Shown: one piece after another, positions 37,057 to 45,550 of the stretch
How positions within the stretch are numbered: the first letter of the stretch is position 1
Layout: the number at the start of each line of letters is the position of its first letter
The notes under the pieces: model-generated
Told to the model about the DNA's origin: nothing
Databases searched by the model: none
What the model saw: only the letters and a program-made list of their open reading frames with translations
Assembly: GCA_041736675.1 (NCBI GenBank)
Contig: JBGSTD010000026.1
Span: 78,181 to 142,180 of the forward strand
Origin: Salaquimonas sp041736675
GTDB taxonomy: Bacteria > Pseudomonadota > Alphaproteobacteria > Rhizobiales > Rhizobiaceae
DNA length: 64,000 nt
Reading direction: 5' to 3'
Translations under genes and position numbers: made by a program

Positions 37057-37974
37057 ATGAAAAAACCCCTGCCTCCCGTCATTGTCATCTCCAGCCATGT
37101 TGTTCGCGGAACCGTTGGAAATCGGGCAGCGGTCTTCGCGCTTGAGGTATTGGGTCATCGTGTTTGGGCGGTGCCAACAATTATTCTACCCTTTCATCCA
37201 GGACACGGAAAAGGAACCCGTATCATTGCGCCCGCGGAACAATTCGAGGCTCTGCTGACAGACTTGCTGAATTCGCGCTGGATCAGCGAAGTTGGCGGCG
37301 TTCTGACGGGTTATCTCGCCGGCAGGGATCAAGTGATTGCGACAACCGGTTTCATCAGGGCCTTGAAAGAACGCACCAAAGGTATTGTCCATGTTTGTGA
37401 TCCGGTAATGGGCGACCGCCCAACAGAGGGCGAAGGAAGGCTTTATGTTCAAGATGATACAGCGGGCGCTATACGCGATCATTTGATTGGAACCGCTGAT
37501 ATCATCACCCCGAACAGTTTTGAACTTTCCTGGTTGACAGGTAAAAAGGTTATCACTGCAGGCGATGCAGTCGAGGCTGCAAAGGCATATCCTGGCAAAC
37601 AGGTTCTGGTAACCTCAATGCCCGGTTTCATGCGGGGTAATATTGGCAATCTGCTTGTTTCAGGCGATGATGCCCTTTTTGCCGAGCATCACGAGGTAGA
37701 CAATCCACCCAATGGTCCCGGCGATTTGACCGCTGCACTTTTCATGTCTCACAGCCTTTCCGGCATCGGACCTGAGAAAGCTCTGCACAAGACAACTTCA
37801 AGTGTATTCGAAATTGTGGCTTCTGCTGCAAAACGCGGTGCGGACGAATTGATGTTGGAAAGCGATGCAACATCCATTTCCACGCCCATGAGCATGGTAC
37901 AAATGCGCAATCTGGCATCGACGCGGATTTCCTCTGCGGGCAAGCGGAAACGGTACACGCCGAGCAGTCTATGA
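37057..37974 (+). CDS. pdxY: Pyridoxal kinase
   Basis: ATP-dependent phosphorylation of pyridoxal in vitamin B6 salvage, ribokinase fold. 305 residues. ISSHVVRGTVGNRAAVFALE is the N-terminal substrate loop, VCDPVMGD the conserved central motif, TPNSFELSWLTG the adenosine-side motif, and NGPGDLTAALFM contains the catalytic aspartate in GPGD. The C-terminal ~20 residues are basic and variable. A carbonic anhydrase gene follows 55 bp later, the usual rhizobial pair. Confidence 0.93.
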   Translation: MKKPLPPVIVISSHVVRGTVGNRAAVFALEVLGHRVWAVPTIILPFHPGHGKGTRIIAPAEQFEALLTDLLNSRWISEVGGVLTGYLAGRDQVIATTGFIRALKERTKGIVHVCDPVMGDRPTEGEGRLYVQDDTAGAIRDHLIGTADIITPNSFELSWLTGKKVITAGDAVEAAKAYPGKQVLVTSMPGFMRGNIGNLLVSGDDALFAEHHEVDNPPNGPGDLTAALFMSHSLSGIGPEKALHKTTSSVFEIVASAAKRGADELMLESDATSISTPMSMVQMRNLASTRISSAGKRKRYTPSSL

Positions 37975-38029
37975 ATGCATTGCACAAAAATGACATTGCC
38001 AAATTTCAGCATTTGGATAAAACAAAATC

Positions 38030-38674
38030 ATGAAAAGATTTCCTGAAAAGCTCCTTAAAGGCTATCGCGACTTCATGTCGGGCCGATACATTTCAGAACG
38101 CGAACGCTATGCGGAATTGGCCGAAACCGGCCAGAAGCCGGAAATTCTGGTGATTGCCTGTTGTGACTCGCGCGCAGCTCCCGAGACAATATTCAATTGT
38201 GGTCCCGGCGAATTGTTTGTGGTTCGTAATGTTGCCAATCTTGTGCCGCCTTACGCACCTGATGACGCGTTTCATTCCACTTCTGCGGCATTGGAGTTCG
38301 CTGTACAGGCGCTTCGTGTAAAGCATATCATCGTCATGGGCCACGGTCGCTGCGGCGGCATTCAGGCAGCGCTCGACCCTTCTGACAAGCCTCTTTCCCC
38401 CGGCGACTTCATAGGCAAATGGATGAGCATGCTTGCGCCTCTGGCCGAACAGATCCAGGGTTCCACTGCATTAACCCAAAGCGAACGCCAGACAGCTCTC
38501 GAACGTGTTTCTGTCCGCAATTCGCTGATAAACCTGATGACATTTCCCTGCGTAAACATTCTGGAAGGCCGCGGCAAACTTTCGCTGCATGGTGCCTGGT
38601 TTGACATTTCAACCGGCGAACTTTGGGTGATGGACAAGGAAACCGGCGACTTTGCCCGCCCGTCAATCCGATAG
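38030..38674 (+). CDS. Beta-class carbonic anhydrase
   Basis: Interconverts CO2 and bicarbonate. 214 residues. The zinc site is complete: cysteine near 44 and aspartate near 46 in ACCDSRAAP, histidine near 105 and cysteine near 108 in GHGRCGG. The length and the start FPEKLLKGYRDFMSGRY match the type II beta enzymes of alphaproteobacteria. Cytoplasmic; no signal peptide. Follows pdxY. Confidence 0.95.
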   Translation: MKRFPEKLLKGYRDFMSGRYISERERYAELAETGQKPEILVIACCDSRAAPETIFNCGPGELFVVRNVANLVPPYAPDDAFHSTSAALEFAVQALRVKHIIVMGHGRCGGIQAALDPSDKPLSPGDFIGKWMSMLAPLAEQIQGSTALTQSERQTALERVSVRNSLINLMTFPCVNILEGRGKLSLHGAWFDISTGELWVMDKETGDFARPSIR

Positions 38675-38804
38675 TACCTAACGGCAGCCTATCAGTCTTT
38701 CTCCAACCGGAAGGAAACCTTTTTCGTCTCTGTGAGATAAAAGTTGAATTTTAGTACCCGATTCTTTCAGATAGTAAGGAAAGTCTGCAACCGGGGGTGC
38801 TTCA

Positions 38805-39272
38805 ATGCGCAAACCATTTTGGACTGTATTTGAAAGTTTCATATGCTCGTTGCCTGCGCGGTTCCTGGCAATTTCATTGATGATAGCCAATTTTGGATTA
38901 TCCGGCCAATATGCCCACGGTGCCGAAAGCATGCCGGAACCGCTTGTTGAGTGGTATCAGGCTCTGCGAAGCAGCGATGCCCCAACCCTTGACAGATTGC
39001 TCTCGGTTGATGCCACCATCGATCTGACTGATCTTGGAATTTCTCAAACAAAAACTGAATTTCTCGATTCTCTTGATGAATGGAAAGAGGCCAATGATGG
39101 AGCCACCATTTTGACTAGAATCGAAGAGATGGATTCAAACTCTGCAATTGTAGATGTCTGTTACCGGTTTGCCAGCAATGAAATGTTGATCCGCGAAACA
39201 TTCACTTTGTCCAGGCAACAGATTTCAGGTTCTGTGCAGGCGCAAATTTCAGATAACTGTGAAGGTTTTTAG
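38805..39272 (+). CDS. Secreted NTF2-like protein, unknown function
   Basis: 155 residues. A signal peptide of about 40 residues (FLAISLMIANFGLSGQYAHG, cleavage near AHGA) precedes a small alpha+beta domain (LVEWYQALRSSDAPTLDRLL; LTDLGISQTKTEFLDSLDEW) like NTF2/SnoaL folds. Two cysteines, VCYRF and DNCEGF, could pair in the periplasm. GGGGG sits 7 nt before the ATG. It is probably monocistronic. No neighbour suggests a job. Confidence 0.65.
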   Translation: MRKPFWTVFESFICSLPARFLAISLMIANFGLSGQYAHGAESMPEPLVEWYQALRSSDAPTLDRLLSVDATIDLTDLGISQTKTEFLDSLDEWKEANDGATILTRIEEMDSNSAIVDVCYRFASNEMLIRETFTLSRQQISGSVQAQISDNCEGF

Positions 39273-39321
39273 CCGGACCGATTTTGCAGCATTCAATGAT
39301 TGTTTTTTAATCACACAGAAA

Positions 39322-39461
39322 CGCCGGCCAGAACTCTTTGGGGCGTTAAGAGAAACAAGCCAGCGTCCATTCCCCAAGTAGGGAACCTGTGGGTTCTTGT
39401 GGCGGGATATTTAAGCTCGTTCTCACCGCCCATGCCATGAAACTAGATCATATGCGCCGGG
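39322..39461 (-). ncRNA. Candidate structured small RNA (6S-like shape) beside asd
   Basis: Within the 323-bp gap between the NTF2-like gene and asd lies a strongly foldable segment. Three consecutive 5-bp stems pair with small bulges: 39341-39345 with 39427-39431, 39350-39354 with 39420-39424, and 39356-39360 with 39415-39419. An outer stem pairs 39324-39328 with 39456-39460, and an apical hairpin has UUCCC/GGGAA arms around 39377-39392. On the minus strand a CATAAT box at 39463-39468 could be a -10 element, though it is close to the outer stem. The long closing stem, open centre and apical hairpin recall 6S RNA, but no sequence match was tested. Strand and ends are uncertain. Confidence 0.4.
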
Positions 39462-39545
39462 AATTATGTGTATTTTGACACACTTCAAAAGCATGCCTGC
39501 CACGACCGGAAAACGGCGGCTAAAAATCAGTTGATAAAAAATCAG

Positions 39546-39570
39546 AAAAAAAGCGGGCATTGCGGCCCGC
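39546..39570 (-). terminator. Rho-independent terminator of asd
   Basis: On the minus strand a perfect 6-bp stem GCGGGC/GCCCGC (39570-39565 with 39558-39553) with a 6-nt loop is followed by seven T residues (39552-39546). It begins 26 nt after the asd stop codon. Confidence 0.9.
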
Positions 39571-39595
39571 CTCTGAAATTCATCTTTGCGTGAAA

Positions 39596-40636
39596 TCATG
39601 CAACCGCAGCTGTCGCTTTTGGTTTGATCAAGCCGCGATTAACCAGCAATTCGGCAATCTGCACCGTGTTGAGTGCGGCACCTTTGCGAAGATTGTCTGA
39701 GACCACCCAGATATTAAGACCATAATCGACAGTTGGATCTTCCCTGATGCGGGATATATACGTCGCATCTTCGCCAGCGCAATCATGCGGCGTGGTGTAC
39801 CCGCCGTTTTCGCGCTTGTCGATCACCAGGCAGCCTGGAGCTTCGCGCAGGATTGACCGGGCTTCATCTGCGGAAATCTCGTTTTCAAACTCGATATTGA
39901 CCGCTTCGGAATGGCCGATGAATACAGGAACGCGCACAGCAGTGCAGGTCACCTTGATATTCTTGTCGAGCATTTTCTTCGTCTCGGCGACAACCTTCCA
40001 CTCTTCCTTGGTGGAGCCGTCATCCATGAACACATCAATGTGGGGAATGACGTTGAAGGCAATGCGCTTGGTGAATTTCTTCGCAACAATATCGCCGTTC
40101 TGATAAACCGCTTTGGTCTGCTCGAACAATTCGTCCATGCCTTCCTTGCCGGCACCTGAAACTGACTGATAGGTCGACACAACGACGCGTTTGATCTTTG
40201 CATGATCATGCAAAGGCTTCAAAGCCACAACCAGCTGCGCTGTAGAGCAATTCGGATTGGCGATGATGTTCTTCTTCGAAAAGCCGACCACCGCATCTGC
40301 ATTGACCTCAGGAACGATGAGAGGAACGTCCGGATCATAGCGGAAAGCAGAGGAATTATCGATGACCACACAGCCCTGTCTGCCGATCTTCGGAGAGTAT
40401 TCCTTGGAAATATCGCCGCCCGCCGACATCAGCGCGATATCGGTATCGGAGAAATCATAATCATCCAGCACCTTGACCTTCAGTGTCTTGTCGCCAAAGG
40501 AAACTTCAGTTCCAAGGCTGCGGCGCGAGGCCAGCGCGACTACCGTATCAGCAGGAAATCCCCGCTCGGCAAGAATATCAAGCATTTCTCGTCCCACATT
40601 GCCTGTGGCACCAATGACTGCAACTTTATAACCCAT
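39596..40636 (-). CDS. asd: Aspartate-semialdehyde dehydrogenase
   Basis: NADPH-dependent reduction of aspartyl phosphate to the semialdehyde, at the branch point to lysine/DAP, threonine and methionine. 346 residues from the ATG at 40636 (AAGGG 8 nt upstream). VAVIGATGNVGREML is the Rossmann motif, the catalytic cysteine is in IIANPNCSTAQ (about residue 130), and FIGHSEAVNIEFE contains the catalytic histidine. The conserved DDGSTKEEWK segment is also present. It stands alone between a terminator and the TadG-like genes. Confidence 0.96.
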   Translation of the reverse strand: MGYKVAVIGATGNVGREMLDILAERGFPADTVVALASRRSLGTEVSFGDKTLKVKVLDDYDFSDTDIALMSAGGDISKEYSPKIGRQGCVVIDNSSAFRYDPDVPLIVPEVNADAVVGFSKKNIIANPNCSTAQLVVALKPLHDHAKIKRVVVSTYQSVSGAGKEGMDELFEQTKAVYQNGDIVAKKFTKRIAFNVIPHIDVFMDDGSTKEEWKVVAETKKMLDKNIKVTCTAVRVPVFIGHSEAVNIEFENEISADEARSILREAPGCLVIDKRENGGYTTPHDCAGEDATYISRIREDPTVDYGLNIWVVSDNLRKGAALNTVQIAELLVNRGLIKPKATAAVA

Positions 40637-40776
40637 GACAAATACCCTTTTCAGGCTCCTGATTTTCCAGCTCACAAATCCGAGCGGTACTCTCTTCCAC
40701 TATGTTTACGGCAGATGAATTTCACCGCCTCGATCTCCCTGTCGGCGCAGGGAAGAGAGACGCGCAAACAGGAAGT

Positions 40777-40929
40777 TCAGACCGTTTTCTTGGTGGTCTT
40801 GGTCTTTGCTGTTTTTGTAGTCTTCGCTGAAATAAAATCAGGTTCGGCGCAAGAAAATACGTCCCATGGTGACCTACCAAAGGAATTTTCATTTCTGCAA
40901 TATTGATGTCCAAAGACCACGTTATACAT
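40777..40929 (-). CDS. Candidate small protein with Lys/Thr-rich tail
   Basis: A 50-codon reading frame from ATG at 40929 (or GTG at 40920, which has AAGGA 8 nt upstream). The last 16 residues are almost only A, K and T (AKTTKTAKTKTTKKTV), a composition that rarely arises by chance. The N-terminal part (PWDVFSCAEPDFIS) is ordinary. It lies in the 394-bp gap between asd and the interrupted TadG-like gene; the rest of this gap holds only an inverted repeat at 40964-40985. No homologue is recognised, and it may be non-coding. Confidence 0.3.
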   Translation of the reverse strand: MYNVVFGHQYCRNENSFGRSPWDVFSCAEPDFISAKTTKTAKTKTTKKTV

Positions 40930-41030
40930 CCTTGCCTGATGCGCGCTTCTTAACGCGTTTTTTCAAAGAGTCAATTAGCTCTTTGCCAAAGGCTCAAAGT
41001 TGCTGCGACCAGGAGGTGGCAGCCGCAGGA

Positions 41031-42269
41031 CTACATCGACAGATGCAAACTTGTCATGTGTTCCTGGATTTTCTTGAAAACATCCTGCAATTGCGCGCCT
41101 GTTGCCGCATGAAAATATTGTTCAGGCGAAGAAGCACAGTTTTCAATCAGATCTTTGCCGCTTGAACTAAGCGTCCCGAAGGTAATAGTATACATGGATA
41201 TTCCATCATTCTTGATGCTGTTGCAGGCGGATGTTGTATACTCATTGGCCTAAACGACATCATGCCCGTCTTGGAAAGGCGATCCTGGAAGTTGAGCAGA
41301 GACTGTATTTTCACCATCTGTCATCAACACCATGAACCGGTTGATATTGTCTGCAGTAACAGCCGCATCGCTCGCGGCTTCACTGAAAGGTTCTTCATGG
41401 GAAAGTATTCGTCTGCCCCAGGTTAATCCGGATGGAACATAGGTCATTCCTGTGGCCACCATGTCATTGATTTCCTGAAGAACCTTTGCCCGGTTGTCGG
41501 TAAGCGGTGTTATTTGCGCTCCACAGGTGACGCCTGAAATACCTGGCACTTTCTTGCTTGCAAAATCGCTGTCATCGAGATTGAACGGATGCAGGCGGGA
41601 GCCCACACAACCGTTCCAGGCATGTGGATCACCAATGATTGTAAGCCAGGAGGCTCCCACCTTGTCCAAGCCGACATTCACATAATTGCCAAAGGGTACA
41701 ATTCCGATTTTCGCGATACCACCAGTAGGTTTGGTCATCACACCATTGGCGAAGTCGGTGGCGGCTGTTTTGAGCGCATCCAGCTTGCCTTCCTGGTTCA
41801 TCGACCCGGTATTGTCGAGAACAAACGCAATCTCCATCTTGCCGAAAGAGGACCTTATTTGCGATACCGCATTAAAACCCATCGTTTTGACACCTGCCAG
41901 AAGCATGAAATTGGTATCGGTTGAAGATTTTGCGGTGACCGTCAATTTATGGTTGGGTTTGTCCAGCAGAACATCCAGCTTGGAGATGCTTTTATACTCG
42001 TCTTCTGCAAGCGTTGCCTTCAGAAAATCCTGCAGTTTTTGCTCGATTTCGACGGATGTCATGTCTTCAAATGTTTGGCCGACAGAGAGGATGGCGCCGT
42101 CTACCGAGTTTTGAAGGCTTGTCTGGCGATTGGCAAGTTGCGAATAGTCAACCGCCACACCAATCCCCATCATCACCGGTAACATGGACAGGCTGAGAAT
42201 AACACCAAAATTGCCGGACGTATTTTTAATAAAATGTTTCAAAATCAAATTTCCCACCCAAAGATTCAT
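41031..42269 (-). pseudogene. TadG-like von Willebrand factor A gene interrupted by an amber codon
   Basis: The frame runs from 42269 (ATG; a TTG at 42242 has a better Shine-Dalgarno and aligns with the paralogue's start) through a membrane helix and a vWA domain (AFVLDNTGSMN is the MIDAS loop; LMTDGENTVSAQLPGSP). It then meets a single TAG at 41250-41252. Beyond it the same frame continues for 72 codons, with ITFGTLSSSGKDLIENCASS, and ends HLSM-stop like the neighbour's ALHLSM. The neighbour has Gln at this place, so CAG to TAG is the likely change. Without readthrough the product lacks the last 73 residues of the vWA fold. TadG-like proteins are linked to Flp pilus (tad) loci, but none is in view. 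Confidence 0.85.
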
Positions 42270-42415
42270 TCTAATTCTAGATGTTATGTTTAAATTTTGA
42301 GTTAAGACAAATTTGGGTAATAATCCTTTTTATTGGCGGAATATAATCGTCCATTATCAAATAAAATCGGCTGAAATTTAATTTTCAAAGCTAGTCAATT
42401 TAAGTATCTATTTGT

Positions 42416-43789
42416 TTACATGGACAAATGCAGCGCTGAAATCTGCGCCTGGATGTCATTGAATGCGGCCTTCAAGTCGTTGCCAGTGGTCGCATGATAG
42501 TATTGCGAACTATTGGATGCACAATTCTGGATCAGGTCTTTCGTTTCATTTGTAAGCGTCCCGAATGTAACGGTGAAAACCGAAATATCCTCGCTCTTGA
42601 TATTATTGCAGGCCTTGGCAGTCCAGGAATTGGCCTGGGTCACGTCACTACCCCAATGGGAAGGTGCACCCGGCAATTGGGCTGACTTGGTATTGTCGCC
42701 ATCCGTCATCAGGATGAGATATTTCTTGATCTTGTCTTTTTTGGCCTGGGATTTGCTGACCCCGCCAACAAAAGGCTCACCGCTTGACAATACTCTTTGT
42801 CCCCAGGTCAGACCGGAGGGAATATAGGTTTCGCCGCCAATAAACATGGCGTCAATGTCATCGAGAATTGTCTGCTTGTTGTCTGTCAGCGGCCTGATTG
42901 GTGCTCCACAACTGGTATTCATCAGCCCGGGAACTCTCTTGTTGTAGTTCCTGTCTTCAAGATTCAGCGGCTCTTCACGCGATCCGACACAGCCGTACCA
43001 GGTAGTTGTAATCGTCTGTGGTCCGCAGACCTGATAGGGTGCTCCATAGACATTGTTGCACTGCTGATAGGTGTAGGCAACGCCATCATTGTATCCGGTC
43101 TGCGTTGTACAACTGCCGGAGGAAATCAAATCCTGCGTCATGTAACAATAATTGGGTTCGGTGACCGTCGAATCCGCGTCAACCTGCAGCCACGAGGCAT
43201 TTCGGTTGGACATGCCGACATTGACATGGTTGGAAAAAGGCACGATGCCGATTTTGGTTGATCCGCCGGTATCCTTGAGCATCATCGCTTCGGTGAACGC
43301 CGTCGCCGCCTCTTTGAGTGAAACAATTTTTCCGTCTGCTGCCATCGAACCGGTATTGTCGAGAACAAAGGCGATTTCTATACCGCCGGAAGCTGACTTG
43401 ATTTGAGATGTGGCGTCATAGGGAAGTGTTTTGATACCCGCGAGCAGCATGAAATTGGTATCAATTTTCGCTTCAGCCTTGGCTGTCAGTGAATGATTTT
43501 TTTTATCCACCTCGACGGTAATCTTGCCGATTTTCTTGTATTCGCTCGCGCTCAAATTGGATTTCAGAAAATTCTTCAATTCCTTGACAACTGCCGACTT
43601 TTCTCTCGATTCAAAATCACGTCCGACAGCCAGAATTGCCGCATCGAGCGAGTTTTGCAGTTTGGAGTTCTCACGCGACATGATGCTGTAATCGACCGCA
43701 GCGCCGATTGTCAGGATCACCGGAACGGCAATCAACGCAGACATTTGGGAAAAGTTGCCGCTATTGTTTTTGGAAAATTTGTTTAGCAT
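42416..43789 (-). CDS. TadG-like protein with von Willebrand factor A domain
   Basis: 457 residues, intact tandem paralogue of the interrupted gene downstream. The N-terminus SKNNSGNFSQMSALIAVPVI is a TadE/TadG-type leader and membrane anchor (RFxxxxxGxF-like pattern). The vWA domain has the MIDAS loop FVLDNTGSMAADG and LILMTDGDNTKSAQLPGAPS, and ends YYHATTGNDLKAAFNDIQ. Compared with its paralogue it has an extra ~55 residues containing six cysteines at about residues 217-270 (YCYMTQDLISSGSCTTQ, QQCNN, YQVCGPQ). It should lie in the periplasm, anchored in the inner membrane. No tad secretion genes are nearby. The 146-bp gap between the two copies is AT-rich. Confidence 0.85.
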   Translation of the reverse strand: MLNKFSKNNSGNFSQMSALIAVPVILTIGAAVDYSIMSRENSKLQNSLDAAILAVGRDFESREKSAVVKELKNFLKSNLSASEYKKIGKITVEVDKKNHSLTAKAEAKIDTNFMLLAGIKTLPYDATSQIKSASGGIEIAFVLDNTGSMAADGKIVSLKEAATAFTEAMMLKDTGGSTKIGIVPFSNHVNVGMSNRNASWLQVDADSTVTEPNYCYMTQDLISSGSCTTQTGYNDGVAYTYQQCNNVYGAPYQVCGPQTITTTWYGCVGSREEPLNLEDRNYNKRVPGLMNTSCGAPIRPLTDNKQTILDDIDAMFIGGETYIPSGLTWGQRVLSSGEPFVGGVSKSQAKKDKIKKYLILMTDGDNTKSAQLPGAPSHWGSDVTQANSWTAKACNNIKSEDISVFTVTFGTLTNETKDLIQNCASNSSQYYHATTGNDLKAAFNDIQAQISALHLSM

Positions 43790-43870
43790 GGGCCTGGTTC
43801 CAAGTGGGTTTGGATTACCCTAGGGCAGCCTGCATAAAATTTGGTTAACACCATTGATTATATTCAATTT

Positions 43871-43910
43871 TCAGGCGTCATGCCTAACAAATCATGACCA
43901 TGACGCCTGA
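43871..43910. repeat. 12-bp perfect inverted repeat downstream of leuB
   Basis: TCAGGCGTCATG at 43871-43882 pairs perfectly with CATGACGCCTGA at 43899-43910 around a 16-nt loop. It lies 30 bp past the leuB stop codon on the minus strand and 81 bp upstream of the TadG-like start. No T-run follows on either strand, so it is not a classical intrinsic terminator; mRNA end protection or a protein-binding site are possible. Confidence 0.7.
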
Positions 43911-43939
43911 ATTTGGGACGCTCACACAACCATCTGGAG

Positions 43940-45052
43940 CTATGAATTGAGCACTTTGATCTGGGCAAGAATGGCGTCGCCCATTTCTGTTGTTCCAATT
44001 TTCTTGCAACCTTCACTCATGATATCTGCGGTGCGGAGCCCCTGATCGAGCACATTGGCAATCGCGGTTTCAATCAGCGTGGCTTCTTCAATCATGTTGA
44101 AAGAATAGCGAAGGCACATGGCAAAAGAGGCGATCATTGCAATCGGATTGGCTGCACCTGTTCCGGCAATATCGGGCGCCGAACCATGTACCGGCTCGTA
44201 GAGTGCCTTGCGTTTTCCGGTCACGCTGTCAGGCGCGCCCAGTGAAGCTGAGGGTAGCATGCCCAGTGATCCGGTCAGCATGGCTGCAACATCCGACAAC
44301 ATGTCGCCAAACAGGTTGTCAGTCACAATAACGTCAAACTGCTTGGGCCAGCGTACAAGCTGCATTCCGCCGGCATCTGCCAGCATGTGCGACAATTCCA
44401 CATCGGGATAATTTGCCTTGTGGGTTGCTGTCACAACCTCGTTCCACAAAACGCCGGACTTCATCACATTGCGCTTTTCCATGGAGCAGACCTTGTTCTG
44501 GCGGGTTCTTGCCAGTTCAAATGCCACACCCGAAATGCGCTCGATTTCATAGGTATCATAAACCTGCGTATCGATCGCCCGTTTCTGGCCATTTCCGATA
44601 TCGGTGATTGTCTTTGGCTCACCAAAATAAACACCGCCGGTCAACTCGCGAACGATCAGAATATCAAGTCCTTCAACCACTTCTGGCTTGAGTGAAGAAG
44701 ACTGTGCAAGGGCGGGATAACAGATCGCCGGACGCAGGTTTGCAAACAATTGCATGTCCTTGCGCAGGCGCAAAAGACCCGCCTCCGGGCGCTGCTCGTA
44801 AGGAACCGTATCCCATTTCGGACCGCCGACAGCGCCAAACAAAACGGCATCGGCCGCCATTGCCTTTTCCATGTCCGTATCAGAGATCGCTTCGCCATGG
44901 GCATCATAGGCCGAACCGCCGACAAGCCCTTCATCGGTTTCGAAGCCGGCATCGAGATTGGCATTCATCCAGCTGATAATCTTGCGTACTTCACCCATGG
45001 CCTCAGGGCCAATGCCATCTCCGGGAAGCAAAAACAGTTTACGGACGCTCAT
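43940..45052 (-). CDS. leuB: 3-isopropylmalate dehydrogenase
   Basis: NAD-dependent oxidative decarboxylation in leucine synthesis. 370 residues from the ATG at 45052 (AAGGA 8 nt upstream), the standard length. FLLPGDGIGPEAMGEV is the N-terminal motif; the substrate-binding arginines are in LLRLRKDMQLFANLRP; NLFGDMLSDVAAMLTGSLGM holds the metal-binding aspartates; and EPVHGSAPDIAGTGAANPIA is the NAD-binding motif. A short hairpin (GCCGC/GCGGC at 45075-45088) sits in the leader. leuD lies 0.5 kb upstream in the same direction. Confidence 0.96.
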   Translation of the reverse strand: MSVRKLFLLPGDGIGPEAMGEVRKIISWMNANLDAGFETDEGLVGGSAYDAHGEAISDTDMEKAMAADAVLFGAVGGPKWDTVPYEQRPEAGLLRLRKDMQLFANLRPAICYPALAQSSSLKPEVVEGLDILIVRELTGGVYFGEPKTITDIGNGQKRAIDTQVYDTYEIERISGVAFELARTRQNKVCSMEKRNVMKSGVLWNEVVTATHKANYPDVELSHMLADAGGMQLVRWPKQFDVIVTDNLFGDMLSDVAAMLTGSLGMLPSASLGAPDSVTGKRKALYEPVHGSAPDIAGTGAANPIAMIASFAMCLRYSFNMIEEATLIETAIANVLDQGLRTADIMSEGCKKIGTTEMGDAILAQIKVLNS

Positions 45053-45231
45053 GAAATCTTTCCTTTTTGATAAGGCCGCATTAGCGGCAAAATAAACTCT
45101 TGGCATAAAAGCCCTGCCATGACTGCCGGCTGCCGGAGTGGTCAAAGCGTTCCTTAAACTTGACCAAAGTATTTTTCAACAAATCTGTTTGGATTGCTTT
45201 TCGCGGCTTGTCCCACAACAACCAAAATGAG

Positions 45232-45468
45232 TTATTTTACCGTGAGAGACTCTACAATGCGCCTGACTGCAGGTGCAACAAACAAGACGGTTGGAAAGGC
45301 AACAGTCCAGGTTGCCGCCCATGACTTCATCCATTTGCCCAAAAAGGCAGGATCAGAAATGCCAAGCGCAACGATATTGGAAATTCCCGAGATGACGAAT
45401 GTCATGAAGGTTGCCAGCAGAAACCCGAATGCAATGGGTGCCAGCTTTTTCGATATGAATGGACGCAT
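45232..45468 (-). CDS. DUF2798 small membrane protein
   Basis: 78 residues with two membrane helices (APIAFGFLLATFMTFVISGI and WTVAFPTVLFVAPAVRRIV), matching the DUF2798 pattern (SGISNIVALGI; FLGKWMKSWAATW). The function of this family is unknown. It lies between leuD and leuB and is transcribed in the same direction, 82 bp after leuD, so it may be co-transcribed; the leucine connection is probably only positional. Confidence 0.75.
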   Translation of the reverse strand: MRPFISKKLAPIAFGFLLATFMTFVISGISNIVALGISDPAFLGKWMKSWAATWTVAFPTVLFVAPAVRRIVESLTVK

Positions 45469-45550
45469 TTGTGAAATTCACCCCAAAGTCTATATTTTTT
45501 TGCTTCTCAGTTGGCAAAAATGCCAGGCAAACAAACCTTTCGGATCACAA

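Noticed and set aside
39273..39595. tRNA or tmRNA gene in the gap before asd
   Set aside because: No T-arm GGTTCRANTCC-like sequence or CCA end is present; the fold is a long stem, not a cloverleaf.
40964..40985. Inverted repeat CAAAGAG/CTCTTTG as terminator of the TadG-like gene
   Set aside because: On the minus strand it is followed by A residues, not T; the T-run lies on the wrong side.
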